Shown here: positions 1 to 11,397 of the stretch, in pieces
Numbering within the stretch: the stretch's first letter is position 1
How the letters are laid out: each line of letters starts with the position of its first letter
NCBI GenBank assembly: GCA_030686995.1
Contig: CM060704.1
Coordinates: 112,474,542 to 112,538,541, forward strand
From: Artemisia argyi
Taxonomy: Eukaryota; Streptophyta; Magnoliopsida; Asterales; Asteraceae
Direction: 5' to 3'
Length of the DNA stretch: 64,000 bases
Translations under genes and position numbers: made by a program
The notes under the pieces: generated by a model
What the model was told of the DNA's origin: nothing
Seen by the model: the letters and a program-made list of their open reading frames with translations, nothing else
Database searches by the model: none

Positions 1-3
1 TAA

Positions 4-32
4 TTTGTTTGTGTTACAATTACACAAACAAA
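4..32. repeat. Short inverted repeat (hairpin)
   Basis: Two perfect 11-base arms (4-14 and 22-32, TTTGTTTGTGT and its complement) flank a 7-base loop. No function is evident. It may be an eroded terminus of an unidentified element that begins left of the window. Confidence 0.5.
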
Positions 33-78
33 CATCCAAGGCTGGGCTGTCCAAAAATTTTTGTTTTGAGTAGCAAAA

Positions 79-196
79 GATGTGTGTGACCACCTATCGA
101 TTTACAACCATATCCTTGGCGAATCTAAAATAGATTGACTCGAACATAAATGATGTGTGTGAGCGCCTATCGATTCAAAACCCAATCCTTGCGATG
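79..196. repeat. Diverged direct repeat, two units
   Basis: Units starting at about 79 and 152 share the core GATGTGTGTGA, then CCTATCGATT and an AATCCTTG-like segment. They lie just beyond the stop of the minus-strand Helitron helicase remnant, so they may be degraded Helitron 3' flank. I found no Helitron 3' hairpin here. Confidence 0.4.
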
Positions 197-462
197 ATGA
201 TAGACTTTCAAGTACTTCTCTTACATGTAGACTTTTTCCTAAAGTATATGAACAATTTTTAATCTTTTATTTCTTTAATTCGTGTGGAATTGTGAGATGA
301 CCGTATTACACAAATTATAAGTTATGTTATGCATTTAATTAGTAAGATTATAATAATGAATTGAGTTAAAAACAAACCTTGTAACAATAAAATGTAATGA
401 ACCATAGTTATATATAAAGTGATTACAGTGATGATAGATGCATAATACAACATAAGCCTTGC

Positions 463-857
463 TCATAGACCTTCAAGTACTTCTCTATACACGACGTTTG
501 TCGTAGTTTTGGAGACATTTCCATCTTGATCACAAATGACAACCTTTAAACCTTGCTGGCTTTTTACTCTTGAATCAGCAACGTACAGTTGTCCATGTGT
601 GAAAACAGGACGGGGCAAGTACAAACCAACTTTAAAAAGCGATTGACCTTGCTTTTGTTGATTGTCATAGCAAAAGATACTGATATAGGATATTGTTTCC
701 TGACAATCTTAAGAGGCAAACGCTTATCTGACGGAGTAATCTTCAACCTTGGTATAATCACCTTTTTTCCAAAGTTGGTTCCGTTAATGATCTGCGCCTG
801 AATAGAGGTTCTTGTTAATTTAAGTACTTGTAGTCTTGTCCCATTACATAAACCATT
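463..857 (-). pseudogene. Helitron Pif1-like helicase, C-terminal remnant
   Basis: The minus strand reads the last part of a Helitron Pif1-family helicase. A stretch near LCNGTRLQVL (about 820-857) is followed by IIPRLKITPSD, RKQYPISV, then in another frame VGLYLPRPVF, GQLYVADSRVKS and TTNVVYREVLEGL before a TGA at 463-465. One frameshift lies near 655, so this is a pseudogene. The same motifs occur in Helitron A at 9463-10207, but the copies differ clearly, so this is another Helitron. The fragment stops at 857 where an LTR begins. The start of the helicase should lie beyond the other end of that retroelement and is not seen. Confidence 0.85.
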
Positions 858-2183
858 TGTGGGAAATTAGAAGGGGTTGAATAGTTTACTACCTTTTGGT
901 CTAGTTATAAAAAGTTACTTTGTAAAAAATTTAGATTCATTTATAGGTGAAATCAACCAACACCAGTATGAACACAACCTTAAGCTACTACTAACAAGTA
1001 ATAGAAATAAGTAAAGAGATAGAGATGGAAAGATCAAACCAAGACACGAGATTTATAGTGGTTCGGTCACGAAGCTCTTCTTCGCCCTACTCCACTCCCC
1101 GAGTACCCAACTCGAGAGTTATAAGCACTATGTCAACAACCTCTCTTCAGGCGGAGAAAACCGTACAATGTCGCTTACGTTATTTTCCGACACTAAGCTA
1201 GATGTCAAGTACTAATCTTAGCTAGTACCAATCTACCACGATCTACACGATCCAAACTAATCACACGATCTACACGATCCTAACCTTTCACACGATCTTC
1301 ACACAATCTACACACTCTTCAATCTACCTTGATCCACTTGATCAACACACAAACACACTGGCTACAAGAGATCCCCAAGATCTCAACAGGATCACAATGA
1401 TCCACACAAGATAGTTTACACAATACTTCTACACTTGATGTATATCAAGTTACAATCAAGTAAACAATTAGTAATGCAAGTGCACTACTCAAATACTCTA
1501 ACACATAGTGTCTTCTTGACACCTTGTGTTCTTCTCTTGACTAGTAGAGGAATGTAGGTGATCTTTGGTTGGATGAAAGAATTACTATTTAAACAAAAGA
1601 GAAAAATAACTAATGATCTAAGAAGTGTAGAGAGAAAAGGAGGATAGAAAACAGGAAGTTATGTATGAAAAATGATAGCCAGAAACTGGGAAGTGAGGTG
1701 GTATTTATAGGAAATGAAAATCTAGCCGTTATGGAGGGACGGTACCACTAAATTTAGTGGTATCGTGCCAGACAAAAATGCTCCCATTTTTGTTTTTAGT
1801 GGTGAAGACTTATTTGAGGAAGTTAGGAGCTTATTTTGGGGGGGGGGGGGGGGGGGGGATAACTGTTAAGTATTTTGAATTTATTTTTTCAAATAAAATA
1901 TTTCTTTACAATTCAAAAATAATTTGTAAAATGTATTTTTTAAAAGAATGTTTTGTCACCTCACAAATGTAGAGTTTAGAATACAAATTCACTTCTTAGA
2001 GCACTTGTCAAGTAATCACTTTGTTTGTTCATACCTAGAGTGATTTACGTAGAAATCGGATATCTCGATTAAAAACTTGTTTACGTTAATTTTGACGTAA
2101 AATGTTTTCACATTTTGTTATCATCAAAACGTAGAGATATCGAAAGATGAGAATAACGTTTTTAGTCATTATTTGCATCAACA
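858..2183 (-). mobile_element. 3' LTR of SIRE-like copia element
   Basis: Read on the minus strand, the LTR starts TGTTGATGCAAATAATG directly after the polypurine tract and ends TAATTTCCCACA where it meets the helicase remnant. It is about 1.33 kb, with TG...CA ends. It contains an 18-base perfect palindrome at 1744-1761 and a run of about 19 G at 1840-1858. Bases 853-857 (ACCAT) would be one copy of the target duplication; the partner is not in view. Confidence 0.75.
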
Positions 2184-2200
2184 GTCTCCCCCTTTTTTGA
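2184..2200 (-). other. Polypurine tract of SIRE-like element
   Basis: The minus strand reads TCAAAAAAGGGGGAGAC immediately before the LTR start. This is the expected primer for plus-strand DNA synthesis. Further G-rich purine stretches lie at about 2270-2340. Confidence 0.8.
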
Positions 2201-2554
2201 TGATGACAAAACATAAAGTCATTTTATGGGAAAAACTAATTTCGACAAGTTTTTAGTATGAGTTTATATCTTGCTTCTCCCTCTTTTTGTCGAAGCAAAA
2301 AGACTAGTAAGGCTCCCCCTTGATGTATACTCCCCCTCATTTAGAGCATACCAAGGAATCGAGCAATGGTTGATGCTACAAAACAAGGTTGGATGACACA
2401 AATACAATATCTAACATGTAGCATTCAAGACAAATATCCAACCAAAAGCAACAAGAAAAATAATACATCCACACACATGAAATAAGCCCATGCATTACTA
2501 GATAAAAGAAGATCACACCTAATGTGTGAGTACAAGACATAGTGAAAAGAAAAC
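2201..2554 (-). other. 3' internal noncoding DNA of SIRE-like element
   Basis: Non-coding stretch between the polypurine tract and the solo LTR insertion. The minus strand is rich in GGGGGAG-type purine blocks at 2270-2340. No ORF is supported. It ends with AAAAC (2550-2554), the left copy of the solo LTR target duplication. Confidence 0.5.
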
Positions 2555-3637
2555 TGTAACACCCCCAAATTTATGGTTTAGCAGCGGAAAAGTAATTTGG
2601 GTGTTACGGGGAGGATCGAAGTTATAATCACATAAAACGACTTAAAAGAAGCGTTGTGAAAGTTATTTGTCATTCAAATAATATTTTTGATAAAAGATGA
2701 ACCATTTGATTTAGAATCTTATTAAAAGATATAAAGGCTTGTAAGAATGACATGTTTGATTTTTACACCATTTTAATTTATCAGAGTAATAAATGCCTGC
2801 TCCGTGTCTTGTCCTGCTCCGTTAATTACCTAAGATACACATGCTTAAAAGTGTCAACACAAAGGTTGGTGAGTTCATAGAGTTTTATGGACAATCATTT
2901 ATTTCAATAGATTTTAGGAATATTTAGTAATAATTGTAATAAATACTAACAGTGATAGAACAAGTATTGAGTGATGTTGATTATAATCACAGATAATTCA
3001 TATAGATATTCAATCAAATTCAAATAATGGATCATAATCCTAACATGAGATGGAAACTCATGATGCTAATGTAGTGAGATTTATAATTCACATATGGTCA
3101 ATTTCCTATACAGCTGTATCTAGATATATGTTGAAGACATATAATTTTCTTATAGATATTGCCCCAAGCCTCATGACACGCAAAATGTTAACACTGAGAT
3201 GGTTATCAAGTCAATGATAATATTGCACTCTTGTAATAGGTGATTTGCCAATTCCTATTTTTACTCAAATATAGTGTATCACGACTAATACGACTAACCA
3301 CATGCATGTGGCATTCCGTCAAGTATTAGTGGGATAGGATGTCAAGCCTTAACAGGCTTCGAAGCTGTTCACTATATTCGCGCTCACATACAAGTGATTA
3401 ATGGCTCATGATTGAGGGACTTTATGGCTATAAAGGTAACTTAGTTAATATCAAGGTAATGATGTAACTAGAGTATTTGTGCTCTTCCTAGCAATTATTT
3501 ATGTTGAAACATAGAAATATCATATAGAGATAATAGAATCATTCAGGATGTTATAGTATAGTCAAGTATCATGCCACAATAATCATTTTGAAAGTATTAT
3601 CATCTGAGTTCAGTATTTCAGTTAAGCAATTTGCCAG

Positions 3638-3708
<71 letters not shown>

Positions 3709-6350
3709 ATCTTAAGTCATAAACTTCATCAGGTAACTATTAATAAGGAAATTGATTTGAATCATGTAATTTATTCATATACTCATAAAATTATCAAAGT
3801 ATATGTAAGCATGTATCTCCCTCAAATAGTTAAAAACAAGTATTGGAAATGGGGCTATGACTCACCTTGATTGATATTGGAATGATGAAAAGTAAAGTCG
3901 GATGAGATTATGAAAATGATTATGGAAACGTCTTTAATACGGAACCTGATAAATAAATTTATCTGGGAATCTAACCAAATACTATTTGGTAAATGAATAA
4001 CGATTAATCGTTATGATGAAAAGATGATATGCAAATAAAATTCTTATGTTTATAATAGTATGATGAGATATGCTATTATTTCTAAAGTTTTCCTTATTTA
4101 ACAATGATGATAATAATACGTAAAGATAATTAGTTAAAATATCGTTATACATATTATTAATGTAAAAATAAAATGTAATGAAAATGCATATGACGTGATG
4201 GGGTGACGTAAAATAGAAAATAAAATAAGAATCTCAAATATTATATGTGGGTCCTTGTCCTTTTTCAAATTTTACATTTTTTACTCTAACGGCGTTAGCG
4301 TTGCACCGTTAGTCCTTAGTTTATAATATTTGCATTTATAGTCCACTACTTGTCCAATATAGCATTCTAAGCTTGGAATATTAAATAATATCAATTTTTA
4401 TCCTAAAATTTCTGTTTTGGCAGTTTCAGTCCAAGTTTAAATAGTTTGGCAGTTTTAGTCCTTCTAGGCGTTGTCGCGTTACATTTTTATTCCAAACGTT
4501 CAAAAATTATGGGAAAATTATATTAAATTTTCTGGAGCTTATTGAAGCTTATTAAAACTTATTTCAACTTCTTATTTGCAAAAATAGCTTATTTTTATAT
4601 AAATGGGATTTTAACGAGCTAAATTAAATGCCTGTTAACGTTTAACGATCCGTGAGCGTTGAGACAAGTTGGGTTTATCCCTAGACTCATTTTTAATGTT
4701 ATAAAATCATATCAAAAGAGATTTTTGGTCCAGCTTATACGGAGTGCTTATTTTCAGCTTATTGGGCTTTTAGGCCCAAGTCGTTAATATTATTAGTTTT
4801 CAAACTAGATTTATAGCGATTCACTTTGGTGAATTTTGGGTGTCGAGGCTAGCTTATTTGTACAAGTTTTATATACGAAATTGGTTGCTAGCTAGGTGGT
4901 CTAATAGATCGTGTAAAAATATGGTAGGCTTGTTACGTAATTTTTAAAGATATACGAGGGTTCCTTGGCTTGTATGGGACGTTATATTTGTATGAAAAAG
5001 ACTTAGAAATATTTCTTAAATGTTTTTAGTGTTTATACCCGATTTACACTAGATTCAAAATGAGTTCATATGATGCATGTAAAGTAAAACTAAGTGCGAA
5101 ATACTTGTGCTACGTGACTCCTAGGCCTTCTAAGATAGAGGCTAGTCACGTTCGTGATTCTACATGATTGTATGTACGTAAAAATATGTATGAAGCTTAT
5201 ATACGTTTGACATAATATAAATATGATGCATGGAACATATATAACGTGTAATATGAATTCAAAAGAGATTGAGACAACTTACTACACCTTCAAAGGTGGT
5301 AGAGGGTCGAGAGTGATGAAGGAAAATAGAAGATTTAATTACGTTCGATATAACCCAAGTAACGATTTATGGAAATAACTCGATACTACTCAAAAGCTAT
5401 CAAACCTGCGAATGAGTTGTTCCTGGTCCTTCAGTGATTATTTTATGAGTGAATGAGAGTTTGTTAGAATTATTTTAGGAAGGAAGAAAGGTGGTGAATG
5501 AGTGATAGATATAGAAGACATTTTTGAACACTTTAGGCTACAATGATTTCAACAAACATAAGTTACTATGTTGTGTCAGTAATGAAAGACTTCTTTGAGT
5601 TATTTACTGCCATCCTAGGACTTTAGAAATAATGTGAGGCATGAAATATGGAAGTTTGTCCTTGTGATTTTATGTATGTCGACATGTACATATTTATATA
5701 CACGATTTGGAAAAATCGGGTAAGACTTGATTTTAGCTGATGAAACTAGAATATAATCATGAGATCATACTTGAAATTTTATTAGGATCATTTAGAAACA
5801 AACCGGGATTAAAACGGTTGAGTTTTGAATTTATTATATATCGATTGGGTTGGATTTTGGTCAAACACTTTGCCCTCTAAAAACGTATCAATACTCGACT
5901 TATGGAGCTGAGATTCGACACACTAATAGTTGGCTAGGTGAGAAACGAGATGGTACAAAAATATATATGTGTCGTGTTTAAGAATTGAGAGAACGAGATG
6001 CGTTTTGGAGGAAGATTTCTAGTCGAATGTCTAATAAAATTAAACTATGGATTTTGGGCTGTAAGCATGGGCTGGATGAATAGTACTTCATGGATTTGGG
6101 CTGGAAAGGATTAAGGGCTCGTTTGGTTTAGTTAAGGATAAATTAGGATTAGTGAAATATTTAAGTTTTGTTAAACGTGTTGAGAACTTGTTCTGTCATT
6201 TGGTGAATTATGGAATGACGTGATTTCGTTATTATAGTATAATAAGAAAAATTTTAAATTTCCCCGTAAAAATGGTGATTAAAAATAATGACAGAGATAA
6301 GTATATAATTTAAACGTTGTTAATTATATGAATTTTTGCGGGGTTTTACA
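2555..6350 (+). mobile_element. Solo LTR, about 3.8 kb, likely Ty3-gypsy
   Basis: The segment begins TGTAACACCCCC and ends GGGGTTTTACA, so the ends are inverted TG...CA. It is flanked by the 5-base duplication AAAAC (2550-2554 and 6351-6355). It has no credible coding sequence, primer site or polypurine tract, which points to a solo LTR left by recombination between two LTRs. The length and the TGTAACACCC start fit long-LTR gypsy lineages (Tekay- or Tat-like); lineage and orientation are guesses. It contains an (AT)n microsatellite and the phrase GGCAGTTTCAGTCC that recurs in the gypsy LTRs at 30698 and 55940. Confidence 0.75.
3640..3705. repeat. (AT)n microsatellite
   Basis: About 33 uninterrupted AT units inside the solo LTR. 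The tyrosine-isoleucine ORF across it is an artefact. Confidence 0.95.
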
Positions 6351-7355
6351 AAAACAGCAAGAAGCGCATAATAATTTTTAGTGACTTGAGATTAGCTTCT
6401 AGTCCAAGAGGAGATCCTAAGTGTTTATTCATGAGCACTAAACATGAGGATGTTTAGTTGAATGGGGCTATTGGATAGTAATGATGTTGAGGTTACCAAA
6501 AGAGAATGACATATATGACAAGCACTATGTATATCAATCGAATGAGGTTGGTTAGATTGCCCATTCATCATGGTGATCATGGTGGTGATGATTATAGGTG
6601 TGATGTGTGTGGTGATGATGAATTTGATATATAATAGTCCAGCATGGTGGGCTAGGAGTGATTCGGGAAGGTAGTGTGGTGATTTTCTCATCATTGTTGT
6701 TTGGTGGTTTATTGATCATTCTTGATCTCTTGGGAGTGTGAATTGGTGAAGTTTGCATGATATGTGTATGAGGAAAGGTTAAGGAGGAGGATGATTTGCA
6801 AGGAATGCTTGCAATGATGAGGCCTTATATAGGCAAAGGTGGTGTGGTTTAAATTAAAGTTGATGAAGATGTCTTAGGATGGTCTAAGGGAATCTTAAGG
6901 TGCATGTAGGGTTGCAACACATTGCAGATTTTTGGGATAGGGATGTAAGAACCTAGAGGAACCAGCAAAAATTCGTCTAGCAGGGGACGGTACCACTAAA
7001 TTTAGTGGTGTCGTGCCCTATTTAGAGGTGTCGTGACCTGCTGATTGTGAATTTTCCTGCAGAACCTAGTTTTTGGGCATCTAAAAAGGTGTTCTAGGTG
7101 GACTATTTGCAGGAAATTTTAGTGCCTCAAATTACTAAAGATTATTTTGCCAAAAATGACTCATACAAAGCTAGCTCTAGCATCTAAAGGTTGTAATGCA
7201 AATATCTAAAATGAGTTATAAGCATTCAATCAGAGAGGACAAAAGATCTAGCATCCAGGAAGGCATATAAATCATTTAACTAAGTCATGCATACTAGATA
7301 AGAGAGTGAATCATTCAGAGTAACATAAAGATGAGATATGCTCTAATAGCTATAA
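6351..7355 (-). other. 3' internal noncoding DNA of SIRE-like element, continued
   Basis: Continuation of the interrupted copia internal region between the accessory ORF and the polypurine tract. Small overlapping minus-strand ORFs at 6425-6758 are His/Thr-rich through a TGATGG-like repeat and are not supported as genes. An 18-base palindrome at 6992-7009 matches the one in the LTR at 1744-1761, and a weaker partial unit follows at about 7020. Confidence 0.5.
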
Positions 7356-8290
7356 TTAGTTATTCCTATTACTCCATTGACTTGAGCATCCCCGCCACTT
7401 CTTGCACTTACTCATCATCGCTTGATGAGATATCATAGTATGTTGATTTGATGAACACTTCCAGTAAATAGAGACGTACGTGTTTTGGGTCAAGGGAGCC
7501 ATGACGGGTTCGACAAGTAAGTGTTGATCATTATGGGGTTGAGGAGATGAGTTCATGACGAATCTAAAAAGATGAGTCAACAACATGCCATAGGGTATCG
7601 CCTTATCTAGATGAGCCTTATAATTTACAATTCTTTTTACTACAAAGTAGGCAAGATTGAAGTGTTGCTCAGTAACGAGAAATTACAACATGTGAGCACA
7701 GCACGCCGGAAGATGCTCACGGTTGTGAGGGAGACAAAAGACATTTTCACGAAGTACTTCTACCCATCTTCGGAGATGCGGATGAATTTCATCAACACAA
7801 ATCTTGAGTGGGTCAAGATCATAGAAGTGTGACTCAAGGAATTCAATACGACCATTTTCAAGAAGAGTACCATGGACATTTTGAGGGAGACGAATATCAA
7901 TGATTTCATTTGCTGTAGGTATGATAAGGACCATACTCTTCTTGATGATTTATGAGTGACTTAAGAGACACACCTTCGGTGTAGGCACATTGCCCATGAT
8001 TGGGAAGACCAAGAATTTGAGCAAATTGATCTAAAGTGAGAGTGAAAGTTTGATTTTGAATTGAGAATTGAAAAGACAAAGTTTGATTCTCATTATATAT
8101 GAGTTTAACTTGTCGATAGAATTCGAGAACAAAGCGAGGACAATTTGACTCATTGATGTGAAATAGGCAATTGAATCCAATTTCACGAAACATGGAAGTG
8201 ATGTGATCATGATCAAGAAAGGAAGATTCGACAATTCGACCCTCATGAAAGAAACGAGACTCAAGGTTGCGAAGGCTTTTGATGTGAGAG
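7356..8290 (-). pseudogene. Accessory (env-position) retroelement ORF, broken
   Basis: Minus strand. The upstream segment (8290 to 7906) reads LRNLESRFFHEG, MFREIGFNCLFHINES, RFVLEFYRQ and FAQILGLPN. A one-base frameshift near 7910-7930 moves to the frame with IDIRLPQNVHG, WVEVLRENVFCLP and REHLPACCAHML. A TAA (7683-7685) interrupts that frame, which then continues FNLAYFVVKRI, YGMLLTHLFRFVM to a stop at 7356. I recognise this as a protein family common in Asteraceae repeats and usually annotated hypothetical. Its place between the expected pol and the polypurine tract matches the extra ORF of SIRE-type elements. No transmembrane segment or zinc knuckle is obvious. Function unknown. Confidence 0.6.
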
Positions 8291-8575
8291 GAATGAGTGT
8301 TTAGTTAAAGAGATAGTGTAGGAATTTACTCATGCGTAAGTTCATGATCATAATCAAACATATGAAACATCTTGTTACCTATAATGAAACCAAAGTTAAA
8401 AGAATATAAATTGTTTTGAAGATATATATATATCTATTGTGTGCCTATATGCAAACTATGTGGAGGTGCAGTAATCTTGACTATAAAATTGACCTAATAA
8501 GATTACCCAAATACTCCTAATTTCAATTTAGCTCAAACGAATATGTCGATAAGTACATATTAGTTATGTACTTCG
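7848..8575. repeat. Segment duplicated at 25200-25924
   Basis: About 725 bases here match 25200-25924 in the same orientation with few differences: short indels near 8225-8240, 7920 and 8425, and scattered substitutions. Similarity starts at TACGACCATTTTC and ends at TATGTACTTCGG in both copies. Only the downstream sequences differ. Confidence 0.9.
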
Positions 8576-8595
8576 GCTTATTTTTTAATACTATG

Positions 8596-8638
8596 GGGCT
8601 TATATAAGCTTGTCATAATAATAAGCTTATATAAGCCC
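8596..8638. repeat. 16-base perfect inverted repeat (MITE-like core)
   Basis: GGGCTTATATAAGCTT at 8596-8611 is mirrored at 8623-8638 with an 11-base spacer. It begins just after similarity to the second accessory-ORF copy ends, so a small inserted element may start at 8576. No clear target duplication was found. Confidence 0.6.
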
Positions 8639-9243
8639 ACAAGTTTCGAAATTAAGCTTGAAAATTTAAGCTTATCAAAAGTAAGACCACAAATTAAACA
8701 AACGCCCTTGAAAAAAAAATTATTTGTAGTTTTCTTGATTCTTACCAATGGGTCAAAAGTTAACCAAAAGTCAAAAGAACAATTATGAACAAGAAATAAA
8801 CTTAAAAACATGCACATCTTTATCTTCTACAAAACAAGAAAACATTTGTACGGATTTGTATCAGTAACTCATCACTCTACAAAAGACGAAAGAAACAAAA
8901 AATATCCTTGCGTTTTATAAAAGCAGAAAAACCCACAAATAAATCAACTTAAAAACATATTTTTTTTCCCTTAAAAATACATATTTCTTCATATAAAAAA
9001 GCATAAAAACTTGCATGATTTTCAACAAAAAATGAACATAAAGTCTTTTCCTATAAAATAAACACCAAAACTTACATGCTTTAAAAAAACATATTTAACC
9101 TAAAACAAACACTGAAAACATAAACATGCTTTTTTAAACAAAAAAACATATACACATTATTTCTTAAGACATTTCCACAAAACCTTACATAAAAAAACAC
9201 ATAAATCATGAGCCAAAATAGTAACACACAACATATATAATAA
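8639..9243. other. A-rich spacer
   Basis: AT-rich DNA with recurring AAAACAT-like words. No gene or element boundary is supported. Its right end is the host DNA next to the Helitron A 3' terminus. Confidence 0.6.
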
Positions 9244-9269
9244 CTAGTTTCAAGGCCCGATGGCCGGGC
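9244..9269 (-). other. Helitron A 3' terminus (hairpin plus CTAG)
   Basis: On the minus strand a 5-bp stem GCCCG/CGGGC with a 5-base loop (9255-9269) is followed by CTTGAAA and CTAG, then T. This is the canonical Helitron 3' end. It lies 219 bases beyond the RepHel stop codon, in the right orientation. Confidence 0.85.
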
Positions 9270-9462
9270 TAGCTCTATAATTTTATTTTGTATTTAACGT
9301 TATATTAATATCATAAAAAACAATAAACTAAAGAAAAAACACATAAAAATACGCAAAATACTTTAAAAAGAACTTAACATGACAAAAAATGTATAATACA
9401 ATAAAACATAATTCATGAAGATAAAAAACTTGTGAATAACGTTAAAATAAAAATTGTTATGC

Positions 9463-11119
9463 TTAAATGCGATGTAAGACTTCTTTGTAGACAACATTAG
9501 TTGTTTCATCCGAATAGTTTCCATCTCTATCACAACAAATCACTTTAAGACCTCCCTTGCTTTTAACTCTCGAAACAGCGACATGTAATTGACCATGTGA
9601 AAAGACAAGGCGTTGTAGCAATAGGACAACTTGAGACAAAGTTTGAACTTGGCTTTTGTTTATGGTTAGCGAAACAAACAGAAATAGGATATTGTCTCCT
9701 ATTTAACTTGAAAGGCATTTTTGTGTCGGAAGGGCTTATGAGCATCCGTGGTACAGCACAAGTTGTTCCAACCTTACCACCTGAAATAATTCGTCCTTCT
9801 GTATTAATAGTTCTCATCCTTAATACCTGCAGCCTTGTGCCGTTACAAAGACCAGCCCTTTGGTCAATGTTTCGCAAACACATGACAGGGGCACCTACCT
9901 TTAATACCAACTTATGATGTGGTATTCCTGACATACGGATACTATTAAGAAATTCTGTAGTGTACAAAGACTCATCATAATTAAAATCCACATCAGTATC
10001 ACTGACCGTATAAGAACTATAGTAAACGCGTTCCTCTCCATCAAGCTTAGACAACATATGCTCATTAACTTTATCAACTTCCTCATGCATAGGTGCAAGT
10101 ATAGATCTTTCTTGAAAATAATTTGGGTTCCATAGATTACGCATTAGGTTAGGATAAATATGTTTTGTAATAGCATGCACATGGTTATCAGAATTCGGAA
10201 TAAGCATTTCTTTAGGAAATTTGACAACAGATTCACCATCGTTTTGCCCACCAACTTTCCCATCGCCTATGTCAATGATCCAATCAACAAATTCTTTGGT
10301 TTCTTGAGTGTGTGCAGGTCACTGTCTACACGTAACCTCATATTAACAGTTAGCTTCAACACCGTACAATGTTGCCAAAGATATGAGGCGTTAATTGACG
10401 CATGTACGACATCATGTCTACTGCCATTAGGTATTACAGGAAGTATCTGTTGAAAATCACCACCCAAGACTACGACTTTTCCACCAAAAACCTTATCTGC
10501 ATCAGAAGGTGATTCGGATGATACTATATCGCGCATCGTCCTATCAAAAGCTTCAAAACAATGTCTATTCATCATAGGATCTTCGTCCCAAATTATAAGC
10601 TTAGCCATTCATAGTAGTTCTGCAAGATCACTGTCGATACTGATGGAACACATCGAGTCCTCAACCACATTAATAGGGATGGCAAATCGAGAGTGATCGG
10701 TCCTCCCACCTTCTAACAGAAGAGCTGCTATACCACTTGATGCAACATTTAGAACGATTTCCTCATTTGAACGCAAATAAGCAGTCAATGTCTTGTACAA
10801 ATATGTTTTACCTGTGCCTCCGTATCCATAGACAAAAACATGCCTCCTTTATCGTTGTTAACAGCATCAATGACAGTTGCATATATGGCTTTCTGCTCAT
10901 CCGTTAAACTACTATATAAAGTCTGATGTTCATCTATGAGTGTCGGAATGTCGTAATCGAGCTCATCATATACCAAACGGTTGTATCCTGCCATTGTGTA
11001 AAGTTCGTCCGGAATCGGCATATTTACTATATTCTGCAGACTTCTACCGTTACTAAGCAACAAATCTTCGATGTATGTAAGACATATGTTTTCTCTCTGC
11101 TTATCTGATAGCTCAAGAT
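9463..11119 (-). pseudogene. Helitron Pif1-like helicase exon, four lesions
   Basis: The exon starts DLELSDKQRENICL. The Walker A sequence VYGYGGTGKTYLYK (about 10795-10835) is readable only after a one-base frameshift in a run of five A (plus strand) near 10836. A TGA at 10609-10611 sits where the family usually has Arg, consistent with CGA to TGA. Walker B reads WDEDPM instead of the usual DEAPM. GGDFQQILPVI and VNMRL follow. Another frameshift near 10305 precedes FVDWIIDIGDG. The C-terminal part has NGTRLQVL and RRQYPISVCFA, then a frameshift near 9630, then FSHGQLHVAVSRVKSK and NVVYKEVL, ending at TAA 9463-9465. It is clearly non-functional as helicase. Confidence 0.85.
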
Positions 11120-11397
11120 CTGTAACAAACATGTATACATAAATAAATGAATCACATTCAGATACGTTAAGAAAAAATTAGAATCTTTATATAAATAATA
11201 AATTATATATAAAAAATATGTATGAAATAAAAAATAAACAATGTCAAGCCGTCTTTCAAAGCAAACATGTAGATTAGATAAATGCTACTGACATAATAGC
11301 ACATGAATACTTAAAATGCGACAATTTTTTTTAAACATTACACAGTATACGTGTTTCATATGTATACATACATAAGATTATAAGTCACATAAGTTAC

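Larger units (their letters stand above)
858..8575 (-). mobile_element. SIRE-like Ty1-copia element, 3' part only
   Basis: In minus orientation the order is accessory ORF (8290 to 7356), 3' noncoding internal DNA, polypurine tract (2184-2200) and 3' LTR (858-2183). A solo LTR (2555-6350) interrupts the internal DNA. No gag, integrase, reverse transcriptase or 5' LTR is visible, so the upstream part was lost or lies elsewhere. The polypurine region with its TTTTGTCATCATC flank is typical of SIRE/Maximus copia elements. The right limit (8575) is only where similarity to the second copy at 25200-25924 stops; the true limit is not known. Confidence 0.65.

Noticed and set aside
858..2183. Possible host gene in the TGGTTCGG...CTCCACTCCCC region near 1060-1110
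   Set aside because: Part of a copia LTR; no ORF of meaningful length.
3631..3870. Plus-strand ORF with a Tyr-Ile repeat
   Set aside because: Produced by the (AT)n microsatellite inside the solo LTR; no coding features.
2555..6350. Idea that this is a DNA transposon with terminal inverted repeats
   Set aside because: The ends are short TG...CA with a 5-base duplication, and no transposase was found; a solo LTR explains it better, although a non-autonomous DNA element is not fully excluded.
6425..6758. Overlapping His/Thr-rich minus-strand ORFs
   Set aside because: They arise from a low-complexity GTGATGATG stretch in copia 3' noncoding DNA; no homology recognised.
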